From contig WTXI01000003.1 of the NCBI GenBank assembly GCA_022376515.1, forward strand, positions 248,001 through 312,000: a stretch of DNA of 64,000 nucleotides. Reading direction: 5' to 3'. This DNA comes from Lactifluus volemus. Taxonomy: Eukaryota > Basidiomycota > Agaricomycetes > Russulales > Russulaceae. How positions within the stretch are numbered: position 1 is the first letter of the stretch; each line of letters opens with the position of its first letter. Below, piece by piece: positions 1 through 11,579 of this stretch. The translations under genes were made by a program, and so were the position numbers. The notes beneath the pieces were generated by a model. It did not search any database. It saw only the letters and a program-made list of their open reading frames with translations, and was not told the origin of the DNA.

Positions 1-1439
1 ATGATCGATGCAGCGCGGATGGCAATCTCCTCACGAGCACCGCTCGAAAACTCTTCGTGCGCCTTGAGCGCACAGACGAGAGTGGGAGCGTAAGTGAGCA
101 GTCGTAGGTGGTGGAGCACCTGCGGTACGCGATAGTCCGCAAACATCGTGAGCTGCTCGATGCCGCGCGGGAAGAGCGGGTGTGGTTCGGCATCCGATGC
201 TGGGGAGAAAGCGGCCCAGGTTTCCGCAGTCAAAATTTGGGCACGTTTCCAAAAGAAGACTGTAAGATAGACACGGGCGCGGGTACGGAGACGAGACCCA
301 TCCATGCTCATGAGTGGGTTGCGAATCGGGCGAGGGAAGAAATACAGGAATACAGACCTCGGCGTCCCTCGAACCAGTGCTCGTCGCGAAACGACGGAAA
401 CGTATCCGTTACCATCTCAGCGAGTTGTAACGCCGTACCGTCATAATCGTACCGGCGCTGGAAAGCTTCGATGAATCCCTGGAACGACCCGCCGTATTCC
501 TGAACCAAACCTCGTTGAGACATTGAATGAAAAGACAAAAAATTCCACACATACAGAGCAAAGGATCGCTCCGACTTCTCGCATGATGGCGATCCGCTCC
601 GGTAAAAGCGGAATAACCTCTCTTGCCTGAGGTGCACCGCGGAAGACGTGCTGTATGAGACTGTCGGGGCAACGCTCTTCAGACGCGTAGAACGCAGGGT
701 CTGTGAAAGGGATGCCCTCTTCCAACGCTAAAAAAAGAATATGTCACGGGGGGAAAGTTAATATGGCGCAGACGAATGGAATGAACAAAAACTTACCTCG
801 GTCCAAAGCAGCGACGAGACTCCAGTACCCGGTGTGCACCACGTGGCACTCGCTACCCCAACCTTGGCGCCATTCTACGCCGAAGCAATCGTCCGAGCCG
901 TCGAGGTATGACCAAAAGTTAAAATTGAGGGCGGATATTAAGAAGATCCAATCGAGGGTTGCTCGTGTACCGGGATGCGCAGGATCGTAGGGTTCCGGTG
1001 GAGAAAGATGGAGAGGGTGAGTGTGCCACGTACGAGGGGTATACCCGTCTTTGACTAGACGATTTCCTATCTTTTTTTTTGTCTTTGAGAGAGGTTAAGA
1101 TGCCGAAACAACTCACATATTGGGCTGCTGCGGCGACGCCATCCTCGTTGATTTGCACGATATCGATATTCTAACAGAATTTGAATTATGAGTCATAAAG
1201 GACGTAATGACGACTTACCTTGCTCACAAACTCTGCGCTAGCTAAGACGGGATTAATGTATGCAGGGTGATTTTCCTCAAAAGTCAGGAGGTCAGCCTCT
1301 GTGGACGAGAGAGAATGGTCATTCTAGTAGGTGGAGCAAAAAAAAAAAAAGGTCGGACCGGAAGGATCGTGCACTGCTGGCCCCTATATCTATATCATTC
1401 ACTTTCCTATCGAGGACATACAAGGCCCCTTTCTATCAT
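1..1439 (-). CDS. QNG1: Queuosine salvage protein (DUF2419 / Qng1 family), 3' end cut by window edge
   Basis: Spliced minus-strand gene. The family releases queuine from queuosine 5'-phosphate so that it can be reused for tRNA wobble modification. Seen from N to C: NPVLASAEFVSK (about 1250-1219), QINEDGVAAAAQY (1170-1117), a block with DWIFLISALNFNFW and HTGYWSLVAALDR (about 1050-800), EEGIPFTDPAFYAS with PLLPERIAIMREVG (about 730-580), EYGGSF (about 500), FPSFRDEHWFEGRR, FFWKRAQILTAETWAAF, and the hallmark LTMFADYRVPQVLHHL (about 155-105). Introns are short GT-AG; the one at about 570-510 must use the acceptor before GAATACGGC to keep frame. The C-terminus runs off position 1. The start is uncertain: an ATG at 1439 followed by an intron is one possibility. 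Family call firm; the N-terminal exon and one junction near 1050 are not settled. Confidence 0.85.
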
Positions 1440-1605
1440 TGTCGCATGGCAACCGACGTCGACGATACAAGTTTACACCGAAAAAGTCTAAATTCACGTG
1501 ATACAGTTAACAGCTCAGCTCAGACAAGTCAATCTCCCCGCGGAGATCTCACACAGTATTATGCTACTGGTACAGTAAACCATCTTTCAAAACGTACAAA
1601 GATAA

Positions 1606-2318
1606 TCAGCCCTTCTGTGTTGGCTCCCATGCACTAGCTTCGCCCGCCAAAATTTGATCACCGTGTTCCTTGAGCGTAGACTGAATAGGGGATATATTTG
1701 GCACGTATTTTCCCAGTGGCTGTACTGCGTATATTATCACGTACCTTACGGAGTACCTGAAATTTCAAACAACCCAACAGTCAGTCAATAAGTGCCTGTA
1801 TCAATGGATTTTCTACTCACCATTCCGCGGGTTTTCTAAATCCACACGATGACATGAGGGATTATCGCTTAAAACCAGCGTAACTGTCACGAACCTTTGC
1901 ATATGCTGAAAAAAAAATTAATGAGTAAGGACACTTGGCTGGCTAAAGTCAAACCTACCGATGACTTGATCCTTCCACGGGACCCGCCCACTGGCAGTCG
2001 TAGAAGTGGGGCTTACTGTGGGAGACGTGTGCAGCTCGCCTTCCGTAGTCGTCGTCCCGTCGTTTGGCACCGAAGACGCTGTCTCGCCAATCAGAATCTT
2101 CGAGAGAGGATATTTTTCAGTCAAAAGTTCCATACCTGACTCAGGTGCTGTATGAGCTTGAGTGGGGTCAACCGAGCTAGACGGGGGCTCGGTACGTTGC
2201 AAGGTGGGAGGTGGTGTAGATAGCTGATGGTCGTAAATTTAATGCTTCGGGGCAAGCCTGAAAGAAACTGAGACCAGCGTACCTCGGCTAAAGGGTTGGG
2301 ATCACCGTTCGTAGTCAT
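1606..2318 (-). CDS. Small multi-exon gene of unknown function
   Basis: Not recognised. A chain of exons keeps frame on the minus strand. It starts at the ATG at 2318 (MTTNGDPNPLAE). After an intron with donor GTACGC a Ser/Thr/Pro-rich exon follows (about 2232-2010). Next comes an exon around 1896-1830 encoding VTLVLSDNPSCHRVDLENP. A phase-1 intron leads to a last exon ending LAGEASAWEPTQKG and a stop at 1606-1608. The exon joining at about 2003/1896 needs donor GTAAGC inside the Ser-rich exon; other choices break the frame. The predicted product is roughly 150 residues with no clear domain. Its stop lies about 170 bases before the putative queuosine-salvage start. The model is inferred from frame and splice signals only. 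Confidence 0.4.
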
Positions 2319-2952
2319 AGTTCAGTATCAAGCTTCAGTTTCGGAATCGACGCTCGCCACCCTGATCTATGACTTTCAATGACGTCACTCCAGCCTTGTA
2401 GTTCTTACGTGTTGACGTCACTTGTGTTTCACTTGTGGAGCGTGGAAACTGTGCTAATCTAATCAGGGGAGACCTCACGAAATCGGAAACAAACAAAAAC
2501 GCTTGGCACCACATCGGAGGGAGCAACGACGGAACGGCCCGGAAAAGCGGCAACAAAACCAAATCACGTTCAGAGTGCCAAGGGAGACCGCGTTGGGATA
2601 CCTGACACTGCCAGTTGCCCGAGAGGTGTCAAGACGTCGTCTATGGGAACTATCGACGGGCCTCAGAACAACGAATATCAAAAATAACGCCTTAGCACCC
2701 CAGAGTGAATGAGGGAGAGACCGTGTTGCGATGGGGTGAACAGGGAAAAGACTACAAAGAAGAGGCTAAAGGACTACGCTGTTTGTCAGGTTCCACAGTT
2801 CGTAAGTGGCCGTCAGATGTAGAATCGCAGTCAGGCAAATGTTTAGTCAACACACGCTTGAGGTAATGGTGTCATAAAAGCTCTGAATATTTATCCAAGA
2901 CGTTGTTACAGGGATATAGAAGAGCATAGTGCGTAGGCCCAAAGCCGAGTGA
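2319..2952. other. Intergenic, no gene seen
   Basis: Only short unrelated frames are present. The right part should hold the 3' UTR of the RFT1 gene; the left part should be the upstream region of the small unknown gene. Confidence 0.5.
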
Positions 2953-4716
2953 CTATCCTCTGCGCAACACGGCCATCGTACCCGCAAACCGGCGACGTTC
3001 AAGCGCATAGCTATAGCGTCGTCAAAATTTAGATCATAAATCAAAACAAGGCGAGGGACGCACCAAGCGAGAAGACAGCCGACGAGACAAACACCTCCTA
3101 CGGCGACATGGCCCCTCTGCGCCAAAACCGAGAGCTTGACATCAGCATACGCGGCCGCACTCCATCTTGTGCAGACCGCGGCGGCAACGAAGGCTACCAC
3201 TACACCCATCGGTGGTAACAACTCGTTCCAACCGATCAACGTGGATGGTCCTCTGGCGGCACAGTATCTTCGTACGAACCGCCAACAGTATAGGGCCCGG
3301 ACTGCCATGCTCATAGTGTTAGCCCATACGAGCGCCGTGTCGCCCATGCCAAGTAACCGCGATCCACCGAAGGCAGCCACTACCAAAGATACCGAGGCAC
3401 CGGCCATCATGCGACTCTGATCCTGCAGATCCGCGGGGGTGCATACAGATGCAAAAAACGCCTCGAGGACGCCATTAAATGCCATGGTGGGAAGATAAAA
3501 GCGATATGCGCTGAGGATACTAGACGCGGAAGTTTGCCGATACCGCGGGGGCAGGACGAATGCGGTGGCTAGTGGCAGATAAGGCGGGCCAAAAGTCACC
3601 AAGAGAAGCAGAAAGTGAGTAAAGAGCAGCAATATAGTTGAAAGCAAATGGACAGCAGTCTTCAGGGCCTGTTGTCTTTCTCTTTAGTTGATGATGAGAT
3701 AGATAAAGACTTTGAGAAGAAGATACGGGAGGACTCCTCTATAGGCTGGAAAACGATCCGTGCGACGAGGGAACCTGTATAGAGATCAGTTAGAATTTCA
3801 ACCACCCGACACCACGACGCACCATAGTTGGACGCAATGGCATAACCGCCTTGGTCTTCCAGCGGACTAAGGCGAGATACGAGTAACTTGTCACCTTCGG
3901 TCAAGAAATGTTTGACAACTGATTGAGCCGTCATAGCGCCTGAAAGTTGTAACAGCTCCCCATCAAAGTAAGTAACCTTCTTTCTATGTTAAGAAGATCA
4001 ACGAATCGTCAAGTATCGGTGTTTGGGGGTACTGACGGATGATCATCATCACGTATTATGCCGCGCAAAACGTAACGTGTCGACCTGCCACCAAAGTTCC
4101 AGAATACTGCGAAGGTGGCAAGGGCATAAGCAGCCTGCCCAGCAGCGAAGGCCATGAGGGCCCATTCAGGCGATGCAAACGCAAGGCCGCAAAATGTGAC
4201 GAGAGTCTTGAATAAGACAGCTAGGCCTTCTGCTCGTACGCGGACATCGACACGCAATTCATTCTGCGCACGGATGTAGAGCGGTTCCGCGGCGAGTTCT
4301 ATGGCAGCGGCGAGGGCATAGATCGAGACACTGTGGTGGAAATAAGGCTGCGTCCGAACAGCGGGGAACTGGTGAGAGAATATAGGATAGCGAGTGCTAC
4401 AGAGATGGAACCCCAACGTAAGTTGGAAGAAGGGATATGTTGCGCACAAGATCTGGTGTCACGCCTTTCCGTTGACGTAGCAGGGCAGTTCGCACACCTT
4501 CGCGTGAGAGGAAGAGGGTAGTGGAGAGCAGTAGCTCGAATTGTACAGTTGCAGTTCCAAAGGTTTGAGGCGTGGCGAGGCGCACCAGGGCCTGGTTGAG
4601 ATGAATGTGAACACCCTCGAAGAGAGTTGCAAGGCAACTAGTGAGGAGATCGAGGTTAGGGATGTTGCAAGTAAATTCGGCGAAGGAGCGTCGCGGCGGT
4701 CGGCATCAGACGTCAT
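2953..4716 (-). CDS. RFT1: RFT1-type ER lipid-linked oligosaccharide translocation protein, with four frame breaks
   Basis: RFT1 proteins are polytopic ER membrane proteins needed for Man5GlcNAc2-PP-dolichol to reach the lumen for N-glycosylation. The start is ATG 4716 ([11 protein letters not shown]). In order: [126 protein letters not shown], then a last exon [18 protein letters not shown] with stop at 2953-2955. Clear introns lie at about 3776-3828 (branch-like CTAAC) and before the last exon. Frame changes with no room for an intron occur near 4600, 4400 and 4366. Near 3687 the frame shifts too, unless a 29-nt intron is removed. RFT1 is essential in yeast, so sequence error or a second genomic copy should be considered before calling it a pseudogene. 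Confidence 0.82.
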
Positions 4717-6202
4717 TCGTCTTGAAACTGGAACAGTGATTTCCTTCAGACGGTGACCTTTGATGGCACGATACTAGTGTACTGAGTCTGCGCTGAGGAA
4801 AACAAGTTACGGTGGGCAAAACCCACAAAGTATTGACGACAACGCTGCAGGGTCAGTTGCTGTGTGGCCCTAACCTTAACGACCCCAACCTTATAATTCT
4901 ATCAACCTTTCTCTGCCTTTGGATCTAACTGTGTTCTAAAATGCTTATCGCGCGTAGAATGCGCGTCCAAACGGCACAAAAGTCTTGAGGCCTGCGCTTA
5001 CCCTAATTCTTCCAAGTTGTCCAACGAACGATGTTCTGATACTGGAGCGACCTTTCATGCTTCCCAGCGGCTCAAATTTCTGACAGAAAGACTACAGTAA
5101 CGCATGACATAGTCACCTGCTACGGAACCGTCCCTTTTCACTTGTCATCAGAGTGGCATAGTGTCAGGCTATGTCCTGAATTTTTACGGTACGTCCGCTC
5201 ACCCCGCTCAAATGGGAGAGCCCTGCTTCGCGTAGCAGCGCCCAGTTCTTGGTTTAGCACGACCATGCGTTATAAAGGTCGTTCTATTTCAACTGGTCAA
5301 AATGCTTTCATTTGCGCATTTCCAAATTTGGTCCCCTTGAGACTCTAGAGGCCTTCTTTCCTCTGCGTGTATTCTCCCTCTCACGAGTTGTCGTAGCGAC
5401 GACATCACTCCCAGGTCAAACGTCTTCCTACTTTTCCCCTTCTGATGCACTGAGGTTGCATAGGCACTCCACTCCCATGCAACATGTATCGATAAGCATA
5501 CGTATTGAGTTTTGCGCCCAACGAATGTGGATGAGTACAGTAACCGCTGTTCTGTGCCCGGGCGCCCCCATATTCCAGTCGTCCATATGGTGCTGAAGCA
5601 CGTGGGTGTTAAAAACCTTAGCCTATTTGCAACCCTTTTTGTCTCTTTAGCGCCTCCGGTGACCCCATTGCTTCCGGCGATACAGTCATCATGCGGAAAA
5701 GTGGATTGCGCTGTTCCTCACCTTTTGCTTCTTCGTCTTCAAGTCGACGCGTGTCGGACGTATCGGGCTTAGAGTGGATTTGTCACGTCTTGCGATCCGG
5801 TCTTTGAATTTCCCCGCTTTACTTATCGCGAAACGACGTGGAGTTGACGTACTATCGGACGGTTTGCTTTACCCATCAGAATATGGAGAGAAGGCGAAGT
5901 TCATACAGCATTGTCCAGCGCCAACTTTTGAAGATGGCATCTGTTATCATGACACGTATTCGTCGTATGTCGTCCATGCAGACGATAGGAATGGAAGAGC
6001 GATACGAGCATGTCAGGGTGCTTTTTACAAGTCATACAGATCCACGATGTAGTGTATGCAATCGATTCTATCCGCATGCGCCCATACGGTATCTGCAACT
6101 GGGATGTACAGTACGTGAAAGAATGACGGGATTAAGGCAAGAAAAGCGGCGTCTTACACATTCACCTCCCTAATCATACATACTGGTCTTTTCATGATCT
6201 AT
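4717..6202. other. Intergenic, no gene recognised
   Basis: Open frames up to about 110 codons occur on both strands, but none shows a motif, hydrophobic pattern or exon-like splice series that I can support. The left end should contain the RFT1 promoter. Confidence 0.5.
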
Positions 6203-8117
6203 CTAAGAGTCGCCGGCTTGCGACGACGCGTCCGCTTGATCCAGGATCTCGTAGGCAGGGGTAACCTGTACCTCAGATGGTGTCGGGCTCGCCTGGGGTA
6301 CGAACATGTCCGAGGAGGGCACAACACCGGACTCCACGGGTCCGTCACGAGTCGGATGGGGATGACGCTTCGCATGTCGCCGATGGGGCCTTTCAGTGGG
6401 TCTGGTGGCGCGATCGAGAAGACGATACAGTCCTAATGGGGGGGATAAACCAATGTTCAAACGGGTAGAGGAGATGATGACGAACTTTGACCCACAGCCC
6501 CGCAGCTTTGAATCCGCCGATGGTCACGTCAGAATTAACGTTGATTTCGCCAGCGAATGAGAGCCAGTTTGGACCGTCGCCCTGGCATTTCGATCGAATG
6601 AAAAAAAAAATTGAAAAAAAAAAAAAAAGTACGATTAGTACGCAACTCTGTGGCGTTCGCGTCCGCGGATGCGAATGCCGCAAGCCGAAGAAACGGGGGG
6701 AAAAAATGGGGAGGAGGTGAGAGATGTAGATTACTTACCGTTCGGTGTATTGAGCCCTCTCCGATGTTCTTCGTGCGCCACATCTCGGACGATGCCCCAT
6801 CGGGTGAATATTCACGACTACCAAAAAAAGAGATAAGGGAGGGGGGACCAAGTTGGAAGGATAAGGCACACGCGCGTACTTGACGTCGACCGTGGTTTGC
6901 CGGAGCAATTGGATTCGCGAACAAGCTCGGATGGGTGCTGCGCCGGTACGTGACGGCATATACGAGAGGAGTATGGCCAGGGACACCGCGGACCCGATGA
7001 AAGCGACATGGTACGGTATCGGGCGGCGCATGCAGAGGATGTGAGATGCGGGGGTATAGAACTTTGATCGCAAATCAGTACAGGCGAACGGTAGGAAGAC
7101 GGGGGCGAGAGAGAGAGGGGGGGAAGAGACCCGTACCTTACACACGATACCTTTCTGAGTGGATCCAGGCGTGCGCGTCACGATGTTGGTCTCGTGGACG
7201 CGCCATTCGGGCGACATGTGCAGGCCAGGGCTGGTATTGCTTGGCCGCAAGCGAGGTGGTATCCTATTTGCCGGTCGTTTGCGTGGCCTATAGATGAAAG
7301 GCGTCGACACCGTCCTGTATTACACACATCCCCACAATTTTCAGCCAGAGTCGCGCGCGGAAGAGGGGGGGGGGAGGAGAGCACCAAGACGCACGTTGCT
7401 CCAATGCCAAGCTTGATACTTTTAGTCTTGCTCGCGATCGCCGTCACGCTATAATCGACGTTCGTTGTGAAGCCGGGGAAGCCGCTCAGGTGTGCCTCGT
7501 ACGTTGGTGGGAGGGGCTAGTACAGCAAGAGAGCAGCAATAGGGCATAGGATGCGCGCGCGCATATATGTGTGTGTAAAAATAGGCCATCATCGTGAGTT
7601 TGGATGGAAAAGAAAGGGAGGGGGGGATCGCGCACCCACGAACCGTACTCGTTGCTGAACTTGGTTGGGAGGGCAACGCTGAACGGTAAGATAGGCGGCG
7701 GGCACGGCGCCGCCGGATCGACATCCTTGCGCCAAAGCACGAGCGTCTCATCACATAGCACCGTCGTCGTCGTTCCACCTTCCGCGATCTCCTTCACTTT
7801 GAGTGATCCCTCAACCTTTTTTTTATTATTAATTTCAGCCAAAAATTCCGGATTTAAAAAAAAACGGAGTTAAAATTTTTTTTGAAGGTGGGATTTTTTT
7901 TTTCTTGTACTGTAGGCGATAATGATATGGAACGTACTCGGATGGCGACAAAGGAGAGTCCGTCAGGTTTGAGGACCTCTACCGTACCCTCGACGGGCCC
8001 CCGGATGCCAAACACCGGAACGGGCACGTTCCCCTCTTGTCTAGAGAGGCGCAGGCGCAGGCTGCCTTTCTTGGAGTCCTTGATAAACTCCGAGTCAGCG
8101 TTATCGAGGTGGCCCAT
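6203..8117 (-). CDS. Alpha-arrestin-like protein (second of two neighbours)
   Basis: Alpha-arrestins are cytosolic adaptors that link membrane cargo to ubiquitin ligases. Minus-strand exons: GSLRLRLSRQEGNVP with GPVEGTVEVLKPDG (about 8060-7950), VEGSLKVKEIAEGG and LPFSVALPTKFSNE (about 7820-7640), HLSGFPGFTTNVDYSVTAI (about 7495-7400), STPFIYRPRKRPANR and MSPEWRVHETNIV (about 7305-7160), PIPYHVAFIGSAVSLA (about 7030-6960), then NVNSDVTIGGFKAAGLWVK (about 6550-6490). The IPG/FPG arm, Y-x-PR-x-RP strand and IPxHV strand in this order are typical of arrestin folds. After LWVK at about 6487 the frame breaks; the matching continuation (FVIIS, then a polar tail ending QAGDS) is one frame over and stops at 6203. 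The start at 8117 is the first plausible Met, not proven. Confidence 0.72.
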
Positions 8118-8911
8118 TGTGAATGGCTGTCCCTGGCCCTGGGCGATTCGCGTCTCATAACGAAGAGGAGAGGCGCTATAGACAGGCGTTTCGAGGGGCT
8201 CGCGAGTATAGCTGGGGAGGGAAAGGGCGACATCAAGAGGAAAATGAGGGCGAAGGCAAGAGGGAATGCAATCTTATTAGTTATGTGCTGTGCCGTGCTG
8301 CGTTACCCTCTTTCTCTTCTTTTCTTCTTAAGCTGATCTAAAGTACGCAGCCTGCAGACGGGTGTCGGCATCTATTACTCGATCCTGGCAATGTGCCGAG
8401 GTCGACCATATGGTTTTATGGTCCATATGATTCCTTTTCGTCACCTGCACCATACATAGTATGCTTCCGGTGACCCGGCGCTGTCGTCTAGTCATCCCCC
8501 TCCGAACAAGCGGCTCAGCCTAACCCTCTGGCCCATGCGAACAAATCAAATCTTCTGATGCTAGAGGACCAGTTTCTTCTTAAATTGGTAGACAGTCCAT
8601 TACGGCAGCTAAATTGCTTCGTGGTAGTGGAGCTTGCGGCTTTCATAAATAACCACGCGAAAAGCCCGCTGAACGAAGCATCCCTCGGAATTGAATAACC
8701 TACTGTATCTAGATAAGTTAGGAAGAAATACAAGTCCGAGTCACCATACAGTACTTGCGCAGTTGCATACCACGCCCAAACTCCACACCAAACATGGAAC
8801 CTTTTTAAGATAGTGATGGTATCGCTGGCCGTTGCACAGTTCTGGCGTGTTCCCACTCCACACCCATTCACTAGATAACCGAAGAGCCCTGCTCTATCGT
8901 TAGTCCCCCAC
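8118..8911. other. Intergenic between the two arrestin genes
   Basis: No domain-like reading frame seen. It should hold the promoter of the downstream arrestin gene and the 3' UTR of the upstream one. Confidence 0.45.
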
Positions 8912-10369
8912 TCACACCTCAGTGACACACATGGCCGTGCTCGTCTCCGCTAAATCCGTCGTGAGCCTGATCGGCACCGCTTGCCTGAATGGAAGCACAT
9001 GTGAGGGCATATTTGGCACATCGAGCGTCAACACGAGCTCATCCTGCACGATGACTCGGTCCGAATCGAAACCACCGCCACCCACACGATCCAGCGGTAG
9101 GCACACCTCACCTCGCCATCCAATCCATCCCTCGCCACGCTCAGGCTTATTCAGCGTACCCTCGGCCAGTATGGCACTCTGCGTGGTCGACGTGATGAGC
9201 TGCCCGACGACGATGACGAAAGTCGAGCGCGGATCTGCATGGATGCGCCGCGCCACGTGCACGCGGACGGGGCCAACAGGCTCCGATATCGTGGTCTTTG
9301 TGCCATCCAGTGGCAAGAACGAACTTGGTGAATGCGTGACGAGGAACGGCTTGAGATAGGCATCTGGTGCCCAGAGTACGATACGGAATGATACAGGTTC
9401 AAACATTGGCATGATTTGCGAGTTTGGAAGATAGATCTAATCGAAGAGAAACGTCAGTTCTGGAGAGGTCCTAAAGCGAAGGAAACCCTACTTGTGTCTG
9501 GATCGGCGGGGTAAATTGTTTTCTCGAGTGAACAATATCGACGAATGACGTGCGGGGTCGTGTGGGCAACGACAATGCCGAGTTTAATGGAAATGGCCCT
9601 TTCCAAGGTGGTCGCGTGCGTGGCACGTACCTGATTGGCACGCACAACCTAGAACATGCAAGCCCAACCATGTAGCAATGAGTATAGTGTTTGAAGGCGC
9701 AGCGGTATGTGCAACCCCGGAAGTGTACTCACCGCATCGTCCGGCGAGACAGGTCGAGCCGGCTCGTGCGTGCACGTGTTACTGTGAGAACGACCTGCCA
9801 TCGAACAGTAACACGGAATCCAGGGATACCGCTCAGGCGGCTATCGAATGTTGGTGGGAGGAAGCGCCCGTCGTGAGAGAGAGCAGGCATGATGCGCCGA
9901 AACGAGAGATCGTCAAGCAGGAGGGGGTTTGTGGTGTCCCATGAGAGTATCTTATCAGAATAAAAGACGGCGTTACTTCTTCCCCCTCCCTGGATTTCGC
10001 GCACGGAGGAGAGGCCTTCCAACTGTAGCGAGGATGAAATACGTTATACCACACAAGGACGGACGAGGGGGGGACAAAAGGTCCTCACTTTGATCTCAAG
10101 GGCGGTCACAGATGCCGGTTTGTTGAGGATGGCAGTACCACTTATGAGGCTTCCACTTGGAAAGAAAGGTAAGGTGTCCCCCCCTTGTGTCCGGTCAGGA
10201 GTAATGTAGCGTCACCACCATGCTTCACGTATGGGTGATTAAGATTGGGTCCTAAGGGAGGTGAGACCTTGGTCTCGTCTGAAGGACGCGGCGTGTCGTG
10301 GGTAGATCGTGTTACTGGATCGAATTCAATGCGCCGGTAGAAGAACGTATTTCTGATTCCTTGTAAGAT
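8912..10369 (-). CDS. Alpha-arrestin-like protein (first of two neighbours), N-terminal exon unresolved
   Basis: Exons in order on the minus strand: FFYRRIEFDP then DATLLLTGHKG (about 10369-10185), LPFFPSGSLISGTAILNKP with ALEIK (about 10175-10093), SDKILSWDTTNPLLLDD, LPPTFDSRLSGIPGFRV and a strand ending RRTM (about 10025-9732), then across a phase-2 intron CVPIRYVPRTRPPW (about 9640-9490), and finally MFEPVSFRIVLWAPDAY through HVLPFRQAVPIRLTTDL (about 9420-8935). The GIPG turn and the VPIRYVPRTRP strand match the neighbouring arrestin at the same place, so the two look like old tandem paralogues. A run of seven C (10178-10184) sits where the frame shifts by one base. The first exon could begin at an ATG near 10467 but I could not join it in frame. 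Confidence 0.72.
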
Positions 10370-10872
10370 CTGAGAAAAGCTACACGATCAGTATCGCACA
10401 GAGCGGGTGTCGAGTTGGAGAGCCGGAACCCTCTATATGCAAAGGGGTGAAACGAGACTGCCGACATGTTTCAAAGGAAACACTCTCAGCAGAGGTTGGT
10501 TGAAAGTTGGTGATGATAGAAGAGGACAAAGAGGGAACAAATCGACCACTGGGAGCACGTTCCTGGCGGAGAAATGAGCCGGATCAGGTGGAGACGTTTC
10601 TGCAGGGTCGGGGTAGAGCTGCCGTGACACAACTTTACAAGTTACGCCTGCTGTGTATTAATGAGAGGCATGGGAAGATATTATGAAGAAGGTACCGTGT
10701 TCCATAGACTGCCACAGGAGTGATCTTTTGATCTATTGATCGTGATGGCAATTTCTAATTGTGCCAAAGTGGTGCCACGTGGCATTTATGATTGGATCCT
10801 CAGATTTGACTGTGAAAAAAACAAAAAGACTCACACTTGAAATATCTTGGGCCTCTGCTCTGACAAACGTAT
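10370..10872. promoter_or_regulatory. Probable divergent promoter between arrestin and YAE1 genes
   Basis: About 500 bases between the first visible arrestin exon (minus) and the YAE1 start (plus). The arrangement is head to head, so both promoters should lie here. No TATA box or named motif is obvious. Confidence 0.4.
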
Positions 10873-11579
10873 ATGTCCGACGAGCTCATATCGGCACCAC
10901 AAGACAATAATGAATCACCTTGGGACGACTCTGCCTCAGCAGCTGCCATCACAACGACCGAAGCCGAGTGGACCCGACTCTCCTCGGGTTTCCAAAATGC
11001 AAGCAATTTTCTATTCTCCTTCCCCCCTCCCAACAAAACGTGATTTTTTTTTGAATTTTTTTTTTTTCGGGGGAACAGGCGGGATACCGCGATGGTATAA
11101 CCCAGGAAAGGAAAACGCGCTTCAAGAGGGCTTTGATGCCGGTTTTGCACAAGCTGGTGCTCCGCATGGCCGCGAACTGGGTCTCCTCCGCGGTCTCGCT
11201 AGTGCCCTGCACATACATCTTTCTTCTCATCCAACAATAACAGCAACACAACAACAACAACAACAACAACAGGAACAGAGTAGTCGAGAATGGGAAGAAG
11301 CCGCACGTACTACTGCCCGCGAAATTGCAAATACGCTTGCCACCGTACGATTTTCGGACATTGTTACACCTTTGGTACCCGAGGAGGAGGCGGGACACGC
11401 GCACTGTGTTGACGCTGGAGGGGATTCTGGGCATGGGAAGAGGAGGAGAGGAGAGGGAGGATAGGTCTGTTATTGGGCCTCAAGGAGTGGGAACTATCGA
11501 GGACTTGCGAGCGCTGCGAGTGCAGCTCGAGACGCTGCTGCACCAGGTTGGACTTCAAGTCGACCTGAACTTCGAATGA
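10873..11579 (+). CDS. YAE1: YAE1-type Fe-S adaptor protein, with frame breaks
   Basis: Yae1 with Lto1 recruits Rli1/ABCE1 to the cytosolic Fe-S assembly machinery. Start ATG 10873 (MSDELISAPQDNNE), then EAEWTRLSSGFQN, an intron, AGYRDGIT, then NALQEGFDAGFAQ, GAPHGRELGLLRGLAS, a polyGln run (about 11250-11275) and a C-terminal helix EDLRALRVQLETLLHQ ending at 11579. The G-x-x-x-G repeats are the Yae1_N signature. Exon 1 has no usable GT; the frame requires a GC-AG intron, donor GCAAGC just after AAT near 10999. Frame shifts by one base near 11104 (between AGYRDGIT and GKEN) and near 11395 (before LTLEGILGM). The polyGln run may vary in length. Family call firm; intactness doubtful. Confidence 0.78.

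Noticed and set aside
9005..9359. Plus-strand frame opposite the arrestin C-terminal exon
   Set aside because: The minus strand encodes a clear arrestin domain in the same bases.
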